Shown: positions 16,531 to 27,427 of the stretch, piece after piece
How positions within the stretch are numbered: position 1 is the first letter of the stretch
How the letters are laid out: the number at the start of each line of letters is the position of its first letter
Assembly (NCBI RefSeq): GCF_002197845.1
Contig: NZ_NIDE01000005.1
Location: 124,001 to 188,000, forward strand
DNA from: Fimbriiglobus ruber
Lineage (GTDB): Bacteria; Planctomycetota; Planctomycetia; Gemmatales; Gemmataceae
Direction: 5' to 3'
DNA: 64,000 nucleotides
Made by a program: the position numbers and the translations under genes
Notes under the pieces: generated by a model
Databases searched by the model: none
The model's input: only the letters and a program-made list of their open reading frames with translations
Told to the model about the DNA's origin: nothing

Positions 16531-17356
16531 CGCCCGGCGGGCTCTGATCGACGACGATCACCCCGCGCTGAGCATCCGTCGGCAGTGCGCACTGGTCGGC
16601 CTGAACCGGTCGACCCGGTACTACGACCCGGTCCCGGAGACGGCCGAGAATCTCCGGCGGATGCGGTGGATCGATGAGCAATACACCCGGTGCCCGTTCT
16701 ATGGCAGCCGGCGGATCACCGCGTGGCTGGCGGGTCAGGGCCATGAGGTGAACCGCAAGCGGGTCCAGCGGCTCCTGCGGATCATGGGGTTGGAAGCCAT
16801 CTACCCGCGGCCGAAATTGTCCGCCGGGCCGGCCCATAAGGTGTACCCATACCTACTCCGGGGCGTCGCGATCGATCGGGTCAACCAGGTCTGGTCGGCC
16901 GATATTACATATGTCCCGCTGCCGTCCGGGTTCATGTACCTGGCCGCGACGATTGACTGGTTCAGCCGGTCTGTCATCGCCTGGCGGTTGTCGAACACGC
17001 TCGACGGGTCGTTCTGCCAGGACATGCTGGACGACGCGTTGGGCCGGGGCACGCCGGAGGTGTTCAACACCGATCAGGGCGTCCAGTTTACGGCCCGGAG
17101 TTGGATCGACCGGGTGGAGACGGCCGGGGCGTCGGTCAGCATGGATGGTCGCGGGCGGTGTCTAGATAATGTATTCGTCGAACGGCTGTGGCGAAGTGTC
17201 AAATACGAAGATGTGTATCTACGGGGGTACGAGTCGGTGTCGGCGCTGACGAGCGGGTTACGGTCGTACTTCGCGTTCTACAACGGGCAGCGGTTGCATC
17301 AGTCGTTGGACTACCGGACGCCCGCGGCTGTGTACGAGGGGACGTCGGGGGGATGA
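16511..17356 (+). CDS. IS3 transposase OrfB (DDE integrase), made by -1 frameshift
   Basis: About 280 residues. The frame is open from the A9 tract and continues without a stop into the integrase domain; the first ATG is at 16661, but the conserved stretch SIRRQCALVGLNRSTRYYD upstream of it shows translation must begin earlier, by frameshift from OrfA. Catalytic residues are visible as D in WSADITYVPL, D in VFNTDQGVQFTA, and E in DNVFVERLWRSVKYED. The C-terminus YFAFYNGQRLHQSLDYRTPAAVY is typical of IS3 orfB. The reading frame is intact, so the element may still be active. Confidence 0.9.
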   Translation, partial: NLPPSVDARRALIDDDHPALSIRRQCALVGLNRSTRYYDPVPETAENLRRMRWIDEQYTRCPFYGSRRITAWLAGQGHEVNRKRVQRLLRIMGLEAIYPRPKLSAGPAHKVYPYLLRGVAIDRVNQVWSADITYVPLPSGFMYLAATIDWFSRSVIAWRLSNTLDGSFCQDMLDDALGRGTPEVFNTDQGVQFTARSWIDRVETAGASVSMDGRGRCLDNVFVERLWRSVKYEDVYLRGYESVSALTSGLRSYFAFYNGQRLHQSLDYRTPAAVYEGTSGG

Positions 17357-17362
17357 GGAAAG

Positions 17363-17415
17363 GGTTTTCCGCCCCGAAGCCCTCCGCGGGGTGAAGGGCT
17401 TCGGGGCGGAAAACC
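17363..17415. terminator. 21-bp perfect hairpin inside the IS3 right end
   Basis: The arms 17363-17383 and 17395-17415 are perfect 21-bp complements, starting GGTTTTCCGCCCCG, with an 11-base loop. It lies just after the orfB stop and before the right inverted repeat. It could terminate transposase transcripts or be a REP-like insertion into the IS. The motif GGTTTTCCGCCCC also occurs in the right arm of the 10.7-kb repeat (10791-10803). Confidence 0.6.
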
Positions 17416-17501
17416 ATCCGGCAGAACGGATCGACGAATGAGACCGCCCCCAAAAAGTGTAGCTAAGGACGGCGGTTTTTTGGTCTAGACAATGGGGTCC
17501 A

Positions 17502-17917
17502 CCATAAGAACTGACCCCAGCCCGCGCATACAAGTCGATGCCCGTCGACGGAACGCGGTTTACTGGTCCGGCCACTTTGCTGTGTAGTGGGGTCCTGGTC
17601 CGTCCACCATCAGAAAACACGTTGCAAGGCGCAAAAAGCGCAGAAATTCCTTCGGGCTCCGGATTCGTGGCCCCGCCGGTTCTCTCTGCGTCACGACGAA
17701 CGGTCGGACACGGGCTCCCCGCCCATCCTTCCACCCGATGCGCGGTTAGTCTGAGGTCGCAGGGCGAAACGATCCGCTCGGGATCCGCCGGGCTCGGGCG
17801 TCGCGGGCCGAGAGAATAGCGTCCACCCACGGGTCGGGGAAGTCCCGCGGGACGCTCTACGCGATGACGCCCTTGTCGTTTCCCGGCACACGGCTCGATA
17901 AACCACCCGCCGATCGC
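17502..17917. other. Intergenic stretch without a supported gene
   Basis: 416 bp between the IS3 right end and the serine hydrolase stop. The short ORFs on both strands have no family signal. A second sequence, GGGGTCC (17589-17595), echoes the IS end, so this may be decayed IS or flank material. Confidence 0.4.
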
Positions 17918-19126
17918 TTATTCCATGGCCCCGTAAGCCAGTGTCCAGAAGTCGGTGAACACCTTCGGTGGCTCCGGCGAGTCCATCATGCGCTGCGTGA
18001 AGAGGATGCCGATCATGTCCTCCGCGGGGTCGGTGTACGCCGTCGTGCCGAAGCCGCCGGTCCAGCCGTACCGGCCCGGGGTGTTGAAGACGTCGTGGCG
18101 CCGGATATCCACCGCCGCTCCGAATCCCCAGCTGGAGAACCCGCCGAAAAAGATTTCGGCCCCCTTGCGCTGTTCGGGCAAGAGGTGGTCGGCCATCATC
18201 AGTTCTACAGCGGCGCGCGACAGGATCTGCTCGCGGCCGTGCTTGCCCTTGTTCAGCAACATGTTGCTGAAGGCGAAGTAATCGTCGATCGTCGAGACGA
18301 GCCCGCCCCCGGCCGACTCGAACGACGGCGCCTGCCGCCACGCACTATTCTCCGCGCCGTCGAACACGGCCAGCTGATTCGCCTGGCGGTTGAAGAAGTA
18401 GAACACAGGCAGGCGGTCGATTTTTTCGGGCGGCACGTGGAACGCCGTGTCCTTCATTCCGAGCGGGTCGAAGATGCGCTCGCGGAGGAACGTGCCGAGT
18501 GATCGCCCCGACACCCGCGCGATCAAGACCCCGAGTACGTCACTACTGACGTGGTACATCCACCGCTCGCCCGGTTGCGCCATCAGCGGCAGCGAACCGA
18601 GTTTCCGCAGCCATTCGTCCGGGCCGGTTGCTTGCGTGGGCAGCATCGGGCCGTCGCCGCCGATCCGGTACTCGCGGATCAACTTCTGGATCGGGTAGGT
18701 GTCCGGCATGGCCATCACGCTGCCGAAGCCCATTCGGAGCGTCAGCAAGTCGCGAAGGGTGATCGCGCGCAGCGCGGGCACCGTCTCATCGAGGCGCGAG
18801 GAGATCGATTTCAGCACGCGACGGTTCGCCAGTTCCGGCAGCCACGGCTCGATCGATTCGTCGAGCCGGATCTTGCATTCCTCCACCAGAATCATGGCCG
18901 CGGCCGCGGCGACGGGCTTCGTGATGGACGCGATGCGAAAGATCGTGTCGCGCCGCACGGGGCCGCCCGCGCCGCCCGCCACCTTCGTGCCGATCGCGTC
19001 GACGTGGACTTCGCCCCGCCGGCTGACGAGCGTGACGAGGCCGGGTATGTCGCCGCGCTCGACGTGGCCGGCCATGATGTCGTGCATGCGGTCGAGGCGT
19101 GCCTTGGAAAATCCGCCGGTACTCAT
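17918..19126 (-). CDS. Serine hydrolase, class C beta-lactamase/esterase fold
   Basis: 402 aa, no obvious signal peptide, so probably cytoplasmic. The active-site motif SxxK is SITK (about residues 67-70, FRIASITKPV). The second motif is YHVS (Y-x-S type) in RWMYHVSSDVLG. The third conserved region, GYGWTGGFGTTAYTDP, replaces the KTG box. These match the beta-lactamase-related family (EstB-like esterases), not true AmpC. It is the last gene of a minus-strand run with two SRPBCC proteins, spaced 66 bp from the first. The substrate is unknown. Confidence 0.88.
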   Translation of the reverse strand: MSTGGFSKARLDRMHDIMAGHVERGDIPGLVTLVSRRGEVHVDAIGTKVAGGAGGPVRRDTIFRIASITKPVAAAAAMILVEECKIRLDESIEPWLPELANRRVLKSISSRLDETVPALRAITLRDLLTLRMGFGSVMAMPDTYPIQKLIREYRIGGDGPMLPTQATGPDEWLRKLGSLPLMAQPGERWMYHVSSDVLGVLIARVSGRSLGTFLRERIFDPLGMKDTAFHVPPEKIDRLPVFYFFNRQANQLAVFDGAENSAWRQAPSFESAGGGLVSTIDDYFAFSNMLLNKGKHGREQILSRAAVELMMADHLLPEQRKGAEIFFGGFSSWGFGAAVDIRRHDVFNTPGRYGWTGGFGTTAYTDPAEDMIGILFTQRMMDSPEPPKVFTDFWTLAYGAME

Positions 19127-19192
19127 CGTTCAGTCCTCCGTGTCAATTCTTCCGGTGAATGGAGGGGTGACAACCCGGTCCGCGAACGCAAC

Positions 19193-19699
19193 TCAATCTT
19201 GAGCCAGATTGATAGCGAGGCGGTCGAGCATTTCGAGCCAGCTCGGGTGCGCCCCGGTTCGCTTCGCGATCAATTCGGAAACGGTCTGGCGGAGCGTGAG
19301 CTTCGTTTTGCCGTTTTGTCCCTCGAACGTCACCGTTACAGTCGTTTCTTGTGGCCAGTTCGGGTCCATGCCGGCGGCCTCGGGATCGACCGGGCTACCC
19401 TTCTCGTTCGCGATGACGAGAGTGTAGGCGATCCGCTCCGGGACGACGATTTCGCGGTAAGCGCCGATGCACCAGCACTCGTAGCCGTTGGGGCTGCGAA
19501 TGCAGGAGTGGAAGGTGCCGCCTGGGTGGAAGTCGAACGAGCGGTACAGCGTCGTGCAACCCTTCGGGGCGTACCAGCGGGCCAAGTACTCGGGCGTGGT
19601 CCACGCCCGGAATACGAGGTCGCGCGGCGCGTCGAAGACACGGGTGATGAAAACGTCCCGGTTCGAGGCGGCCGCCGTGGATGGCTTCGACACGACCAT
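19193..19699 (-). CDS. SRPBCC/AHSA1-domain protein
   Basis: 168 aa. The fold signature is the N-terminal RVFDAPRDLVFRAWTTPEYLARWYAP, followed by beta strands (FDFHPGGTFHSCI, TTVTVTFEGQNGKTKLTLRQ) and the C-terminal helix SWLEMLDRLAINL. These proteins form a hydrophobic ligand cavity; roles range from Hsp90 co-activator-like to lipid or polyketide binding. In bacteria they are commonly encoded next to an ArsR regulator, and a decayed ArsR relic lies 1.1 kb upstream at 20802-20928. It is 16 bp from the next SRPBCC gene and therefore part of one operon. Confidence 0.88.
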   Translation of the reverse strand: MVVSKPSTAAASNRDVFITRVFDAPRDLVFRAWTTPEYLARWYAPKGCTTLYRSFDFHPGGTFHSCIRSPNGYECWCIGAYREIVVPERIAYTLVIANEKGSPVDPEAAGMDPNWPQETTVTVTFEGQNGKTKLTLRQTVSELIAKRTGAHPSWLEMLDRLAINLAQD

Positions 19700-19715
19700 T
19701 TCCCGTCTCCCCTGG

Positions 19716-20291
19716 TTACGCGACGTGTTGATTCTTTTGTTGGTCGACCCGCGCGGCGGCGTTGAGGTTGGCGAGGCCCTGCTCGAAGTCTTTGCCGACC
19801 ATCTTGTCCATGTTCACGACGAGCGAGAACGCCTTGGCCATGAAGTTATTCTTCCCGTCCATGACCCAGCTGACCCGGGTTCCACCCGCCGAAGGGGCGA
19901 GCTTGAAATTCACCTGGTTCGAGCATTTGAAGGGCCGAGAAAATTCGAGCTTCATGGAGACGAGTTCGCCGAGCTTGCTGTCCACGATCGTCAACCGCCC
20001 CTCGCCCACATCCTTGTTTCCGTTCCAGGAGTAGACGGCCCCGGGGCCCGCGTTTGGTCCCTCGAACGTCTTTTTCATGGCAGGGTCGCGCCCGTCGTAG
20101 GGGGACCACCGGCCCCACTGGTGGAGGTCGTTGATGATCGCGAAGACGACGTCGCTGGGCACGTCGATCCGGGTACTCCGCTCGATGCGGAAGTTCGTCG
20201 GGCGGGTGCCGATGTAGACGAGCAATCCGGCGACCAGGACGAGAACGGCGGCGGCAATTCCGATGGCGATTTCCACGCGACCACTCCTCAT
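19716..20291 (-). CDS. Membrane-anchored SRPBCC (polyketide cyclase-like) protein
   Basis: 191 aa from ATG 20291 (MRSGRVEIAIG). A single N-terminal TM helix (about 6-28, IAIGIAAAVLVLVAGLLVYIG) anchors it. The SRPBCC domain follows (IERSTRIDVPSDVVFAIIND, LHQWGRWSPYDGRDPAMKKTF, GTRVSWVMDGKNNFMAKAFSL). The longer in-frame ORF to 20339 adds no recognisable sequence. It is first in the SRPBCC/hydrolase run. Presumably it binds a lipophilic ligand at the membrane; the ligand is unknown. Confidence 0.85.
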   Translation of the reverse strand: MRSGRVEIAIGIAAAVLVLVAGLLVYIGTRPTNFRIERSTRIDVPSDVVFAIINDLHQWGRWSPYDGRDPAMKKTFEGPNAGPGAVYSWNGNKDVGEGRLTIVDSKLGELVSMKLEFSRPFKCSNQVNFKLAPSAGGTRVSWVMDGKNNFMAKAFSLVVNMDKMVGKDFEQGLANLNAAARVDQQKNQHVA

Positions 20292-20405
20292 ATTGAAAGG
20301 CTGTTTCCGAATCTCCACGACAAAACTTGTAATCGTCACTAACTATCGTCTAAAAATGGTCAAACCTAATTGAACCTATCGCTTCGCGAGGGCGTTTGGC
20401 CGGGT

Positions 20406-20612
20406 TTATTCGCACGCCTGGCAATTCTGGTCGACTTGCCAATCGACAGTTACTGCCATGGCGACGACGCGGTGCAACCAGGTGAGGTAGCCCCGCCGGG
20501 CGATCGAGTGCGGTTTGCCGGCTTCGTCGCGTCGATTCTCGCCCTTCGTGACGAAGGTCGACGCGACGAGTAGGGCGATCACTGCCGACAATGGTACGTT
20601 CGTGGTCTTCAT
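20406..20612 (-). CDS. Possible small exported protein
   Basis: 68 aa starting MKTTNVPLSAVIALLVAS, which looks like a signal peptide, followed by a mixed region ending DWQVDQNCQACE. The ribosome-binding site is weak. I recognise no family, and this could be the remnant of a larger gene. It lies between the SRPBCC operon and its ArsR relic. Confidence 0.3.
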   Translation of the reverse strand: MKTTNVPLSAVIALLVASTFVTKGENRRDEAGKPHSIARRGYLTWLHRVVAMAVTVDWQVDQNCQACE

Positions 20613-20801
20613 CGTTTCACTCTCAGTTGTGGTTTCCGGCGACTCCGGCTCGGTTATCCCGGCTCTACCATTCCGTCGAACGTGGGACGGCGAAATCGAC
20701 ATCCCGGACACGATTTTTGGGAAAGTTCGCAAGTGCTCGTGAGAATAGGTCTTGGGAAGACGGACGCGGGTCGCTAGGCGGTCGAAGCTTTCATTCCAGA
20801 A

Positions 20802-20928
20802 CTACTCGAACGACTTGGCCCAGTCGTGATGGCTTGAGGCGTTCGTTGGTGAGCCGATAAACCCGCTGGTGCCCCGTGTCTTGCGCGCTGACGAGGCCGA
20901 CTTCTTTCAGCACTTTCAGTCGCAGGTG
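20802..20928 (-). pseudogene. ArsR-family regulator relic (C-terminal half only)
   Basis: The minus strand encodes HLRLKVLKEVGLVSAQDTG and QRVYRLTNERLKP, the recognition helix and wing of an ArsR repressor. The expected ending HDWAKSFE then occurs in another frame (stop at 20802). The N-terminal half is absent, and the upstream DNA is the 5' part of an unrelated plus-strand gene. ArsR genes normally precede AHSA1 genes as here, so this is the lost regulator of the 17.9-20.3 kb operon. The frame change is not in a G/C run, unlike the suspected sequencing errors elsewhere. Confidence 0.7.
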
Positions 20929-21003
20929 TCCCCTCTTGATAAAATCGAAAAACGTGTACCCGATCAGTCTGCTGTAAAACGCCGCGTCTCGTGGAGAGAC
21001 ACG

Positions 21004-21522
21004 ATGGAAGTCGCTCTGGAGCGGTTGTCGCACTGGTCCCGGGTAAAGTTTGCCGCCTTGTGTGCGCGATGCGTCCAGCCATTCTTTACGGAGATGTGGC
21101 CGGAGGCCACCCCCGACCGCATCGCTGCGGTCGAGCGGGCGATCGCGCTGGCCGAACAGTCCGCCACCGACGGCCGCGCCCACCCGGAATTGAAGGCGGC
21201 CGTGCTGGCAGCCTCGACGACAGCGGGCCGAGCCCAAATCCCTCATCTGTACCCAGTCCCGATCGACGACGCGGAACAGCCACCCCGCGATCGGACCGCG
21301 GCGGTCATCGCCTCGCTTTCTGCGAAAGTGGCAGAGAAAGCAGCGGAGGCAGCAACCGCGGACCCGGCTCGTTCTGACGTGCCAGCCCGAGAAGCTTACT
21401 TCTTTGCAGTGGATGCTATTCGAGCCGTGGGACGGTCACGATTAATCGGACGCTTGCAAGCGGGCTTCGCAAAACTGGCCGGCAGCGAACCGCGGAAGCC
21501 GTGGTGGCGATTCTGGGAATGA
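21004..21522 (+). CDS. Protein of unknown function
   Basis: 172 aa from ATG 21004 (MEVALERLSHW). The longer frame to 20869 overlaps the ArsR relic and is rejected. It is mainly helical and alanine-rich, with segments RIAAVERAIALAEQSATDG and ASLSAKVAEKAAEAATAD. The end GSEPRKPWWRFWE has a basic-aromatic tail. No signal peptide or TM segment. I recognise no family. It is a stand-alone gene with no clear operon partner. Confidence 0.55.
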   Translation: MEVALERLSHWSRVKFAALCARCVQPFFTEMWPEATPDRIAAVERAIALAEQSATDGRAHPELKAAVLAASTTAGRAQIPHLYPVPIDDAEQPPRDRTAAVIASLSAKVAEKAAEAATADPARSDVPAREAYFFAVDAIRAVGRSRLIGRLQAGFAKLAGSEPRKPWWRFWE

Positions 21523-21666
21523 CGTTGTCGGTGCCATACAACTCTTCCTCGCCCGCGCGAGTCCGGCCCGGGCGACATCTCCGATACCGACACAGCAAGA
21601 TCACTCTTGACCATTCGGCCGGTATAATCGGCCACGTAGCCCTGGTGTGCGACGGAGATCGATCGA

Positions 21667-22302
21667 ATGGCTTTCACGAACTTCACCCGGGTCGACGACG
21701 TCGTCAAGAAATATCGGTTGACATTCGTCCAGGCACCGTTGCTTCCGCCGGACGTCACCGCCCCACTGTTCGGCGACTACTTTCGCGACGAGTTGACGTT
21801 TAGCCTGCGGAAGCTCCCCGTCGGCCGGTCCGAGATCGGGTCCGGGGAAATTTTGCTGTTTCCCATCCTCCGCGAGGTGTGGAAGCACTACGCCGAAGAA
21901 CTCGCGCTCTTTACACACGAAGGTTTGACGTTCGACGACGACCTGACCGGGACGCCCGACTACTTCGTGTGCAAGATCTCCGAATTCGGGCAGACGATCC
22001 CCGACGTTCCATACCTTCTGGTCTGCGAGACGAAACTCGACGATTTCGAGAAAGGGTGGGGCCAGTGCGCGGCCGCCATGCTGGCCGCCCAGCGGTTAAA
22101 TCAAACCCCCGAGGTTCCGGTCCACGGCATCGTTACGAACGGCAGCGCGTGGCAGTTCGGCGTCCTGCTCGGGCACGAACTGACGGTGGACCCGATCGCG
22201 ACCGCGCTCTCCAACCTGGATACTCTCTCCCAACGACTGCACGCGGTATTCCGGGCGGTCCGCGCCCGGGCCATCGCCCACATTCGAGCGCCCGCCCGTT
22301 GA
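21667..22302 (+). CDS. PD-(D/E)XK nuclease-like protein of unknown function
   Basis: 211 aa. The central part TPDYFVCKISEFG followed by YLLVCETKLDDF gives a D-x(n)-E-x-K arrangement typical of the restriction-endonuclease-like fold (Asp near 98, Glu and Lys near 121-123). Preceding helices (EILLFPILREVWKHYAEELALF) and the following strand NGSAWQFGVLLGHEL fit the type I/III restriction-subunit-like or DUF4420-like core. No methylase or helicase is adjacent. It may be a stand-alone nuclease or a degenerate, non-catalytic relative. The 95-bp gap to nuoN leaves operon membership open. Confidence 0.65.
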   Translation: MAFTNFTRVDDVVKKYRLTFVQAPLLPPDVTAPLFGDYFRDELTFSLRKLPVGRSEIGSGEILLFPILREVWKHYAEELALFTHEGLTFDDDLTGTPDYFVCKISEFGQTIPDVPYLLVCETKLDDFEKGWGQCAAAMLAAQRLNQTPEVPVHGIVTNGSAWQFGVLLGHELTVDPIATALSNLDTLSQRLHAVFRAVRARAIAHIRAPAR

Positions 22303-22397
22303 CTTGTCGCCGGAACTCCGCCCGCCCCTTTCCCGCCCCGCGGCCGGCGGGTAGGCTGTCTGCTCTGGCACTCCCCGCCTCGCGACCCCGGCCGCTC

Positions 22398-23996
22398 ATG
22401 TTTCTCACCCCCGACCAGTTCGCCGACCTCCGCTTCGATCTGGCTCTCGACCTCCGGCGCTTCGCGCCGGAACTGGTCGTGTCGGCGACCATCATACTCC
22501 TGCTCCTCGCCCGCATGTTCCCGTCGGCCGGCCGCGTCCATTTGGGCGGGGTCGCGCTCGGCGGGACGATGGCCGCGCTCCTCGGCCTGCTCGCCCCGGC
22601 CCTCGGCCTCTGGCCGCCGCTGCCGGACGGCCCCGCGTTTTCCGGGTTACTTGCCCTCGACCCGCTCGCCGCGTACCTCCGCGGGCTCTTGCTCGCGTTC
22701 GCCGTCCTGGCCGTCGTCCTCACCCGGCTCACCGGCATCCCGGACGCCGACGACGCGGCCGATTTCTACACGCTCCTCCTCGGCGGCACCCTCGGCATGA
22801 TGGTGATGGTGTCTGCTAACCACCTGCTCATGGTCTTCGTCGGCATCGAGATGGCGAGCCTGCCGAGCTACGCGCTCAGCGGGTTTCTCAAGGGGAAAAA
22901 GCGGGGCAGTGAAGCGGCGCTGAAGTACGTGGTGTACGGGGCCGCCGCGTCCGGCTTCATGCTGTACGGCATCAGCCTGCTCGTCGCCGCCCTCGGGACC
23001 GGGCACCTGCCGACGCTGGCGGCGGGGTACGCCCACGCCCTGCACGCGGGCGGGTTCCCGCTGCCGCTCGCCGCGGGAACGCTGCTCGTCCTCGTCGGCC
23101 TCGGGTTCAAGCTCGGGGCCGTGCCGTTCCACTTCTGGCTGCCGGACGTGTTCGAGGGGGCGGCCGCGGAAGTGGGGGCGTTCCTCTCAGTCGCGTCGAA
23201 GGCGGCGGCCGTCGGGCTGACCGCCCGCTTCCTACTCGCCCTGCAAGCGGCCGTCGCCGCGCACGGGGCCGACGACCCGGCGACGTTCCTGCTCCTCCCG
23301 AAAACGATCGGCCTCGGCCTCCTTGTCGCTGCCGCGCTTACGGCCACGCTCGGTAACCTCGTCGCCCTCGCGCAGACGAACCTCAAGCGGCTACTCGCGT
23401 ATTCCACGATCGCGCACGCCGGGTACATGCTCATGGCGCTGGCGACGATGACGAAAGCGGGCACCGCGGCCGTGTTGTTCTACCTCGCCGCGTACCTGCT
23501 GATGAACCTCGGCGCGTTCGCCGTCGTGGCGTTCGTTCGCAACCACTCCGGTGGGGACGAGACGATCGCCGCGGTCCGCGGGTTGCTCGTCCGGTCACCG
23601 GCGCTGACGGCCGCGCTGACTGTGTTCCTGCTCAGCCTGCTCGGCCTGCCGCCATTGGCCGGGTTCGCCGGGAAGTTCCAGGTGTTCGCCGCCGTGTTCG
23701 ACGCGGGCCGGGGATACGCACTGGCCGGCGCGAGCGACCTGGGCATCGCGTTTTACGTCCTGCTGGGCATCGGGATCGTGAACACGGTCGTGAGCGCTGG
23801 GTATTACCTGCGCATCCTCCGGGCGGCCGGCCTGGACGACCCCGTCGGCGTGGACGAGAAGGGCGAGCCCGTTCCCCTCGGCGAATCGAGCGGGGCGGCC
23901 CTGTACGTTTGCGTGCTCGCGGCCGCCCTGGTCGCGCTCGGGATCTGGTGGGGACCGCTGGCGGACCTGGCCGCGCGTGCGGTGCGGGGAATGTAA
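22398..23996 (+). CDS. nuoN: NADH-quinone oxidoreductase subunit N
   Basis: 532 aa from ATG 22398, a proton-pumping antiporter-like subunit of complex I. About 14 TM helices. The Proton_antipo_M core contains MVFVGIEMASLPSYALSGFLKG, the lysine-bearing KYVVYGAAASGFMLYG, LGFKLGAVPFHFWLPDVFEG, and LKRLLAYSTIAHAGYML. The longer ORF upstream runs through the previous gene in another frame. Usually nuoN follows nuoM and nuoL; here they are absent, so complex I genes are scattered or the copy is solitary. The downstream 178-aa gene starts 13 bp after its stop. Confidence 0.9.
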   Translation: MFLTPDQFADLRFDLALDLRRFAPELVVSATIILLLLARMFPSAGRVHLGGVALGGTMAALLGLLAPALGLWPPLPDGPAFSGLLALDPLAAYLRGLLLAFAVLAVVLTRLTGIPDADDAADFYTLLLGGTLGMMVMVSANHLLMVFVGIEMASLPSYALSGFLKGKKRGSEAALKYVVYGAAASGFMLYGISLLVAALGTGHLPTLAAGYAHALHAGGFPLPLAAGTLLVLVGLGFKLGAVPFHFWLPDVFEGAAAEVGAFLSVASKAAAVGLTARFLLALQAAVAAHGADDPATFLLLPKTIGLGLLVAAALTATLGNLVALAQTNLKRLLAYSTIAHAGYMLMALATMTKAGTAAVLFYLAAYLLMNLGAFAVVAFVRNHSGGDETIAAVRGLLVRSPALTAALTVFLLSLLGLPPLAGFAGKFQVFAAVFDAGRGYALAGASDLGIAFYVLLGIGIVNTVVSAGYYLRILRAAGLDDPVGVDEKGEPVPLGESSGAALYVCVLAAALVALGIWWGPLADLAARAVRGM

Positions 23997-24009
23997 CGGA
24001 GGATCGCAT

Positions 24010-24543
24010 GTGGCCACGACGTACCCCGTCGCGTGCGAGTGTGGAGCGACGCTTCTGGTTTCCGGCGGGGCGGCCGGGACGCAGATTCCTTGCCAGTGCG
24101 GGCGGACGGTCGACGTGCCGACACTCGGGTGCCTGAAGTCGTCCGTCGGCGAAGCGGCCATTTCGCCGGACTTCGAACTGGAACACCTGATTTCGTCCGG
24201 CGATCTCCCGTTAGAGTCTCGGTGTGTCGTGTGCGAATTGGACACGACGCACGAGCGTGAATTCGCCATCGTTTGTGAGCGGCCGGAGGAAAAAGGGAGT
24301 GTGCCCTTTTGGCAGCAGCTCCTATTGATTTGGATTTCCCCGATCATATTTCTCATGCACATGACGATGACGAGCCGCCGCATCGAAACGCACGGCCGCG
24401 ACGTGGCGTTCCGGTTGCCAGTGCGCGTCTGCGAAGAATGTGTGGGGACACTGAACGCAACGAGCGCGATCCGTAACGCTCTTGAGGTAACGCCCGTGTA
24501 CGCGCGACTACTGAAAAAGTATCCGCACGCCCGAATCGGGTAG
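24010..24543 (+). CDS. Zinc-ribbon-containing small membrane protein
   Basis: 177 aa. GTG 24010 is preferred because GGAGG at 23999-24003 is well spaced; an ATG at 23977 would overlap nuoN. The N-terminus has paired cysteines (YPVACECGATLLV, IPCQCGRTVDV) in a zinc-ribbon or rubredoxin-like knuckle. A second Cys pair (SRCVVCELD) and a hydrophobic helix (FWQQLLLIWISPIIFLMHM) follow, then another Cys pair (VCEECVG). It is probably co-transcribed with nuoN. Function unknown. Confidence 0.65.
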   Translation: MATTYPVACECGATLLVSGGAAGTQIPCQCGRTVDVPTLGCLKSSVGEAAISPDFELEHLISSGDLPLESRCVVCELDTTHEREFAIVCERPEEKGSVPFWQQLLLIWISPIIFLMHMTMTSRRIETHGRDVAFRLPVRVCEECVGTLNATSAIRNALEVTPVYARLLKKYPHARIG

Positions 24544-24729
24544 GTCGCACCCAGCACCGGGGCGAGGCGGGGCTCAAATCCCGACCCAGAACCGCAGATG
24601 GCCCCGCATTTTCCTTTCGTTCCCGTGATTCCCGTGAGCCAGCGCGTTGCATCGCCGGCGCCTAGCCGTTACCTTGACCGATGCCTTTGTGAGAATCCCC
24701 TCTGCACGTAGTTCAAGGAAGTCGTTCCG

Positions 24730-27245
<2,516 letters not shown>

Positions 27246-27398
27246 GGAATAAGTCATCAAGTCGTCACGTCTTCAGGTCATCAAGTCAACAGCCGGCCTC
27301 TCCCCCGGCTGTTGACTCGTTGAGGTGGGGGGCATCAATCCCGCCTCCGTTTGCCCTCTCTTCCGACTTGATGACCTGAAGACTTGATGACTTATTCC
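27246..27398. repeat. Nested inverted repeat with central 12-bp hairpin
   Basis: GGAATAAGTCATCAAGTC, then TTCAGGTCATCAAGTC, lie at 27246-27287 and recur in reverse complement at 27365-27398, with an 8-bp insertion (GTCACGTC) only in the left copy. The centre has a perfect 12-bp hairpin, GTCAACAGCCGG/CCGGCTGTTGAC, at 27285-27316. Each arm contains the direct repeat GTCATCAAGTC twice. It sits between convergent hppA and glnE and could terminate both. Confidence 0.75.
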
Positions 27399-27427
27399 TC
27401 GTCCTCTGTGGCTAATCGTTTTCTTCT

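Larger units (their letters stand above)
16183..17501 (+). mobile_element. IS3-family insertion sequence
   Basis: About 1.32 kb, starting TGGACCCC and ending GGGGTCCA. The imperfect terminal inverted repeats share TGGACCCC-N5-CTAGACC. It contains orfA, a poly-A slippage site, orfB with the DDE integrase core, and a hairpin before the right end. No clear 3-4 bp target duplication flanks it (ATAG on the left, CCAT on the right), so the insertion is old, the flanks have recombined, or I have set the ends a base or two off. Confidence 0.82.

Noticed and set aside
17538-17819. 93-aa ORF in the IS3 downstream gap
   Set aside because: No motif, no ribosome-binding site, and it is equalled by an ORF of similar length on the other strand.
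24571-24600. tRNA-like T-arm sequence (GCTCAAATCCCG)
   Set aside because: No acceptor stem or anticodon arm can be matched around it.
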